A DNA stretch of 64,000 nucleotides from CAVSJA01 sp963728145 (lineage in GTDB: Bacteria > Bacteroidota > Bacteroidia > Chitinophagales > Chitinophagaceae). The stretch is taken from assembly GCA_963728145.1 (NCBI GenBank), contig CAVSJA010000008.1:310001-374000 (forward strand), written 5' to 3'. Below the pieces are notes generated by a model. It was given only the letters and a program-made list of their open reading frames with translations. It did no database searches and was not told the DNA's origin. The translations under genes were made by a program, and so were the position numbers. Shown in pieces: positions 60,400 through 64,000 of the stretch (position 1 is the stretch's first letter; each line of letters begins with the position of its first letter).

Positions 60400-60780
60400 C
60401 TATTGCTTTTTCAGGTTGTCAAGGAGTTCCTGTATCGCATCTAATTCCTGTGCTGAAGCCTTATGATTTCCCAATGCCTGCATCACAAGCTGAGTGGGCG
60501 AACCTCCAAACAAGGAATCGATCATTTTACCTAATAAATGTTTTTGAGTTTTTTCCCGGCTAACCGCTGCCTGGTAAAAATGTGTTTTCACCGATGTATC
60601 TCTTTTCACTAATCCTTTTTCAGACATGATCTGCATCAGCTTCAGGGTTGTCGTATAACCGGCGTCTTTAGTTTTAGATAATTCTTCATGCACATCACGC
60701 ACACTTGCTGTGCCTTTCGACCACAACACCTGAAGAATTTCCAGTTCACTTTCAGTTGGCTTTATGTACCTGGTTGGCAT
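60400..60780 (-). CDS. BlaI/MecI-family transcriptional repressor
   Basis: A 126-residue winged-helix repressor of the BlaI/MecI/CopY family. The DNA-binding domain is TESELEILQVLWSKGTASVRDVHEELSKTKDAGYTTTLKLMQIMSEKGLV (about 8-57), followed by the usual dimerisation helices and AVSREKTQKHLLGKMIDSLFGGS. It would be inactivated by the M56 protease encoded just downstream. In this phylum the pair occurs widely without beta-lactamase genes; the regulon is unknown. A near-perfect palindrome lies upstream as a candidate operator. Confidence 0.93.
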   Translation of the reverse strand: MPTRYIKPTESELEILQVLWSKGTASVRDVHEELSKTKDAGYTTTLKLMQIMSEKGLVKRDTSVKTHFYQAAVSREKTQKHLLGKMIDSLFGGSPTQLVMQALGNHKASAQELDAIQELLDNLKKQ

Positions 60781-60798
60781 AGATTATTACAATTTCTC

Positions 60799-60818
60799 CG
60801 AAAATACGATATTTTTCG
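60799..60818. promoter_or_regulatory. Candidate operator of the BlaI-M56 operon
   Basis: CGAAAATACGATATTTTTCG is a near-perfect dyad 19 bases upstream of the blaI start. BlaI/MecI operators are usually dyads with TAC/GTA arms, and TACGATA fits loosely. The placement fits autorepression. Confidence 0.45.
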
Positions 60819-60934
60819 TAATGAATTGTTAATTCAAGTTAATTAAGGTTAACCTCCCGGTTCGACTTATTTATTAAACGGCGTTTAAACCGGGTGGTCG
60901 GTTGGTATTCTTGAGTCCGCAGAATCGCCATTAC

Positions 60935-61071
60935 GTTTGGGGTTTGGGGTTTGGCGTTTGGCGTTGTTCGTGTGCGAGTCCCCCACTTAACTATTTTACG
61001 GAATCAGGGTGTAGGAAAGGAGACAGGTTGCTGCGCTTTCAACTCCAAACCCCAAACCCCAAACGCCAAAC
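60935..61071. repeat. Paired GG-word element, 7-base unit GGGGTTT/GGCGTTT
   Basis: G-rich arm 60935-60966 (TTTGGGGTTTGGGGTTTGGC) and C-rich arm 61044-61071 (CCAAACCCCAAACCCC). The last words change to GGCGTTT, mirrored in the other arm. The spacer of about 77 bases is not similar to other spacers. The G-run words resemble telomere-type sequence and could form G-quadruplexes. Confidence 0.92.
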
Positions 61072-61073
61072 AA

Positions 61074-61814
61074 TTACTTGCCATCGAAAAAAAGGCTCAA
61101 GCGGGTACCTGATTCACCCAAGGATTGCAGGATGGCGGTTTTCTCGGCCCGTTTTCTTAATTCTTCAAGGTTGGCATCCGTCTCAATCTTTTTAGAATAA
61201 AAATCGCTGGTAACTATGCTGCTGTAAGGCACCATTGCGGTTCTAACATCCATCAACATGCATTCGGCAGTAGCATAGGCCTTGGCTTCATCCTTATTGA
61301 AGAGTCGATATTTATAATAGATATCACTCGTTACTGAAAATACGAGAAGGAGGTCCGACTGCAGCCTTACTGCTGTTTCGCGCATAGTCGTGATGTTGGG
61401 AGACTTTGTGATCATCATTGCCGGGATCAAAGTCACTTTTTTCACCTTATGGCTTTTGTAAATAGTTTTCACCAGCGTATCCACAAAACTCTGCTGAGCC
61501 TTGAGATAGTCTTCATCTGTCGTATTTCCATAATAATAACGGTTCAGCGGAGCTTTGGAATAGTTGCATACCGCAATGCGAATCGTATCAGGCAATCGCA
61601 AGGTTCCATCCAGCAACTTTCGAATATTTTCTTCGCTAATGGTTCTGTCTTTTGCGTCAAACAATGATTCCAGGATTGGATCTGGTGCCCGGTTAGGCCT
61701 GTAAGCTTCTTGTTCAGGATCTACCGAAGCTGAAACTTTTCTCAGATCATCACCGCAACTTAAAATGGAGAACGAAAAAGTAAGAATGGTCAGAAAGTAA
61801 AAGATCTGTTTCAT
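61074..61814 (-). CDS. Lipoprotein of unknown function
   Basis: A 246-residue lipoprotein with leader MKQIFYFLTILTFSFSILSC (lipobox LSC, then GDD). The mature protein is helical and strand-rich without recognised motifs: IRIAVCNYSKAPLNRYYYGN, VKKVTLIPAMMITKSPNITTMRETAVRLQSDLLLVFSVTSDIYYKYRLF. It may belong to a family of Bacteroidetes lipoproteins resembling TolB/CsgG-type assembly factors, since the DLLLVFSV and ECMLMDVRTAMV strands are reminiscent of that fold. This is weak. It is bounded by repeat elements on both sides. Confidence 0.65.
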   Translation of the reverse strand: MKQIFYFLTILTFSFSILSCGDDLRKVSASVDPEQEAYRPNRAPDPILESLFDAKDRTISEENIRKLLDGTLRLPDTIRIAVCNYSKAPLNRYYYGNTTDEDYLKAQQSFVDTLVKTIYKSHKVKKVTLIPAMMITKSPNITTMRETAVRLQSDLLLVFSVTSDIYYKYRLFNKDEAKAYATAECMLMDVRTAMVPYSSIVTSDFYSKKIETDANLEELRKRAEKTAILQSLGESGTRLSLFFDGK

Positions 61815-61902
61815 AAGCTGAGTTTTAGACTCTGAAATTAATCCTGATCAATTTTTCCTCAGCCTTAGTGGTTGTTAAAACGGTTGCAAGGGTTCGTTAA
61901 AA

Positions 61903-61984
61903 TGGTTGACAGGGTTGACAAGGTTGACAGGGTTGACAAGGTTGACAGGGTTGATAAGGTTGATAAGGTTGATAAGGTTGATTA
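61903..61984. repeat. Single-armed GG-word array, 9-base unit GGTTGACAG/GGTTGATAA
   Basis: About nine words without a reverse arm. It starts in the promoter region of the lipoprotein gene, and the 61815-62192 gap otherwise contains the terminator at 62044-62075. Confidence 0.9.
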
Positions 61985-62043
61985 TGGAGATACTTACAAA
62001 CTAAGCCCAATATAAAATCTCCAATATCAAATATGCAATAAAA

Positions 62044-62075
62044 AAAAGCCCCGATGTGGAAACATCCGGGCTTTT
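62044..62075 (-). terminator. Terminator of hppA
   Basis: AAAAGCCCCGATGT-ggaa-ACATCCGGGCTTTT is a 14-bp stem with one mismatch, flanked by an A-run that gives a U-tract on the minus strand. It lies about 120 bases past the hppA stop. Confidence 0.85.
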
Positions 62076-62192
62076 GGTATTTGGTATGATTTAGTGCCTG
62101 TGTAAGGCGCAAATATATTCAATGCATTTTCGTCGCCGGGGGTTATTTGGAGTTACTAAGTGTTTTCCCATAGCGTGACTAAAAACAATTAA

Positions 62193-64000
62193 TCAATGCT
62201 TTTGAAGGAGCGCAGTTGAGTTATTGTTGGGCTTCCATTCGATCTTCTTTTGATCCATATTGTGAACCTCTGGCTTTGTATTAAACATCTCAGCAAGGGT
62301 TGGAGCGATCACCAGAGAAACAATCGACATCAATTTGATAAGAATATTCATTGAAGGTCCTGAAGTATCTTTGAAAGGATCACCAACGGTATCACCTGTT
62401 ACCGATGCTTTGTGTGGTTCTGATTTTTTATAAAACATTTCACCATTGATCTCAACTCCTTTTTCAAATGATTTTTTTGCATTATCCCATGCACCACCGG
62501 CATTGTTCTGGAACATTCCCATCAATACACCACTAACTGTAGCACCGGCAAGAAAACCACCTAATGCTTCAGGTCCGAGACCAGGTAAAACCAATAATCA
62601 GAGGTGAGATGATTGCAATTGCACCAGGCAACATCATTTTTTTAATAGAAGCCTCAGTAGAGATCGCAACGCATTTATCATATTCCGGTTTTCCTGTTCC
62701 TTCCATGATTCCCGGAATGGTTTTGAACTGCCGGCGAACTTCTTCCACCATCGCCATCGCTGCTTCACCAACTGCACGTATAGCCAAGTGAAGAAAATAT
62801 AAAAGGGATCATTCCACCAACAAACAAGCGAGGCAAGTACATCTGCCTTATAAATATCAATACCATCAATTCCTGCAACACCAACAAATGCAGCAAACAA
62901 AGCCAAGTGCAGTTAATGCTGCAGAAGCAATGGCAAAACCTTTACCTGTTGCAGCAGTAGTGTTACCTACTGCATCCAGTACATCTGTTTTTTCACGAAC
63001 TTCTTTTGGCAATTCACTCATTTCGGCAATACCACCTGCATTATCTGCAATCGGACCAAATGCATCAATTGCCAATTGCATTGCAGTTGTTGCCATCATA
63101 CCTGCAGCAGCAATTGCAACACCATATAAACCTGCACATTCATAAGAACCCCAGATACCGCTGCCAAGAACAAGGATGGGAAGAAATGTAGATTCCATAC
63201 CTACTGCCAGACCACCAATTACATTGGTTGCATGACCTGTTGACGATTGACGTATTATAGATCGTACAGGGCGTTTACCCATTGCAGTATAATATTCTGT
63301 GATAATGCTCATTAATGTACCTACCAGCAAGCCCAACTCCAATAGCACCTAAAACACCCCATTTGGTAAACTCATGACCACGAAGTGATCATCGTTTCAG
63401 GCAAGATATAATAAACAAGACCAACTGATGCAATTGCGGTTAATACAATTGAACCCCAGTTACCCATATTCAATGCCTTCTGTACATTATCTGTATTGAT
63501 ACCTGCTGTATCACTGATCCGCACAAACCAGGTACCTACAATTGAAAATATAATACCAACACCTGCAATCAGCATTGGTAATAATATCGGAGACAAGTCC
63601 ACCAAACATCATCTACTGCAATATGGTTTCCTGACCCAATACCATCGTTGCCAGAACAGTTGCTACATAAGATCCAAATAAGTCAGCACCCATTCCCGCA
63701 ACATCACCCACATTATCTCCAACGTTATCTGCAATGGTAGCAGGGTTACGCGGATCATCTTCAGGAATACCGGCTTCTACTTTACCTACCAGGTCAGCAC
63801 CAACGTCGGCAGCCTTTGTATAAATACCACCACCAACACGGGCAAACAGTGCAATGGATTCAGCTCCCAGCGAAAAACCGGTCAATACTTCAATGGTCTG
63901 CACCATTTCAGTCCGCTTTAACCGCGAGCATCGGGAGCAAACATCATGTTTTAGGATTATAAATAAACCACCCAGCCCTAATACAGCCAGACCGGCAACT
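62193..64000 (-). pseudogene. hppA: Membrane-bound, K+-dependent-type pyrophosphatase HppA, frame-disrupted (N-terminus beyond window)
   Basis: Couples pyrophosphate hydrolysis to H+ or Na+ transport. The visible ~600 residues are easily recognised in pieces: VLTGFSLGAESIALFARVGG, IPEDDPRNPATIADNVGDNVGDVAGMGADLFGSY, GMESTFLPILVLGSG, NTTAATGKGFAIASAALTAL, VEEVRRQFKTIPGIMEG, NAGGAWDNAKKSFEKG and KASVTGDTVGDPFKDTSGP. GNTTAATGKG (Ala rather than Lys) points to the K+-dependent class. The reading frame is broken at least seven times in 1.8 kb, yet every motif survives. Most breaks are single inserted bases beside AAG on the plus strand. I think sequence or assembly error is likelier than decay. 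Confidence 0.85.

Overview
The window looks like chromosomal DNA of a Bacteroidetes (Bacteroidota) bacterium, probably of the Chitinophagaceae. The evidence is type IX secretion proteins (PorP/SprF, type A and type B C-terminal sorting domains), TAnnTTTG-type -7 promoter elements, weak or absent ribosome binding sites, many 'CKK' lipoproteins, and family pairings typical of the phylum (FolP next to DUF1599 and a BT_3928-like DoxX protein). No rRNA, tRNA, phage, insertion sequence or CRISPR array was found. The genes are mostly housekeeping and envelope functions.

Layout. 1-5.3 kb: truncated S10 peptidase, queD, DoxX protein, two secreted unknowns, guaD. 5.4-8.7 kb: a large LamG/phosphoesterase T9SS cargo. 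9.1-14 kb: ECF sigma factor with a small membrane partner, TauE-like permease, inorganic pyrophosphatase, lipoprotein, PhoH, DUF2452 protein. 14.3-16.2 kb: lone response regulator, small protein, queG. 16.4-21.3 kb: xylB-xylA and a YtcJ-like amidohydrolase. 21.3-25.2 kb: folP, DUF1599, BT_3928-like protein, peptide-type ABC permease. 25.3-36.7 kb: SMP-30 lipoprotein, pgi, threonine aldolase, small envelope proteins, GNAT, SPL-type radical SAM, DUF695 protein, Tat-exported sugar isomerase-like protein. 36.9-43.4 kb: histidine kinase, prfB with its programmed frameshift, S74-tailed secreted protein, P5C dehydrogenase. 43.7-51.8 kb: outer membrane barrels, then pyrimidine genes pyrR, pyrB and pyrE interleaved with coaD, a thioesterase, a NUDIX hydrolase, an HMA protein and a LEA-2 lipoprotein. 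52-62 kb: WbqC protein, giant PKD/T9SS type B protein with PorP/SprF, BlaR1-like M56 peptidase with BlaI, lipoprotein. 62.2-64 kb: hppA (membrane pyrophosphatase), interrupted by several single-base frameshifts.

The most unusual feature is a dense family of intergenic elements, about 22 in 64 kb. Each is built from short tandem words of 7, 8 or 9 bases beginning with GG (GGTGAAT, GGCAATA, GTCGGGA, GGGGTTT, GGTTGATT, GGTTGACAG). They usually form two arms in inverted orientation around a short spacer, always G-rich arm first and C-rich arm second. Arms at one locus match each other, while words differ between loci; several spacers still share a core sequence, which argues for one element family. 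Three elements enclose a gene for a four-helix-bundle (23S rRNA intervening-sequence, TIGR02436-type) protein instead of a short spacer. The same hairpin with or without a small four-helix-bundle gene is known for rRNA intervening sequences, but here it lies between protein genes, once between pyrR and pyrB. This is my best candidate for an undescribed system.
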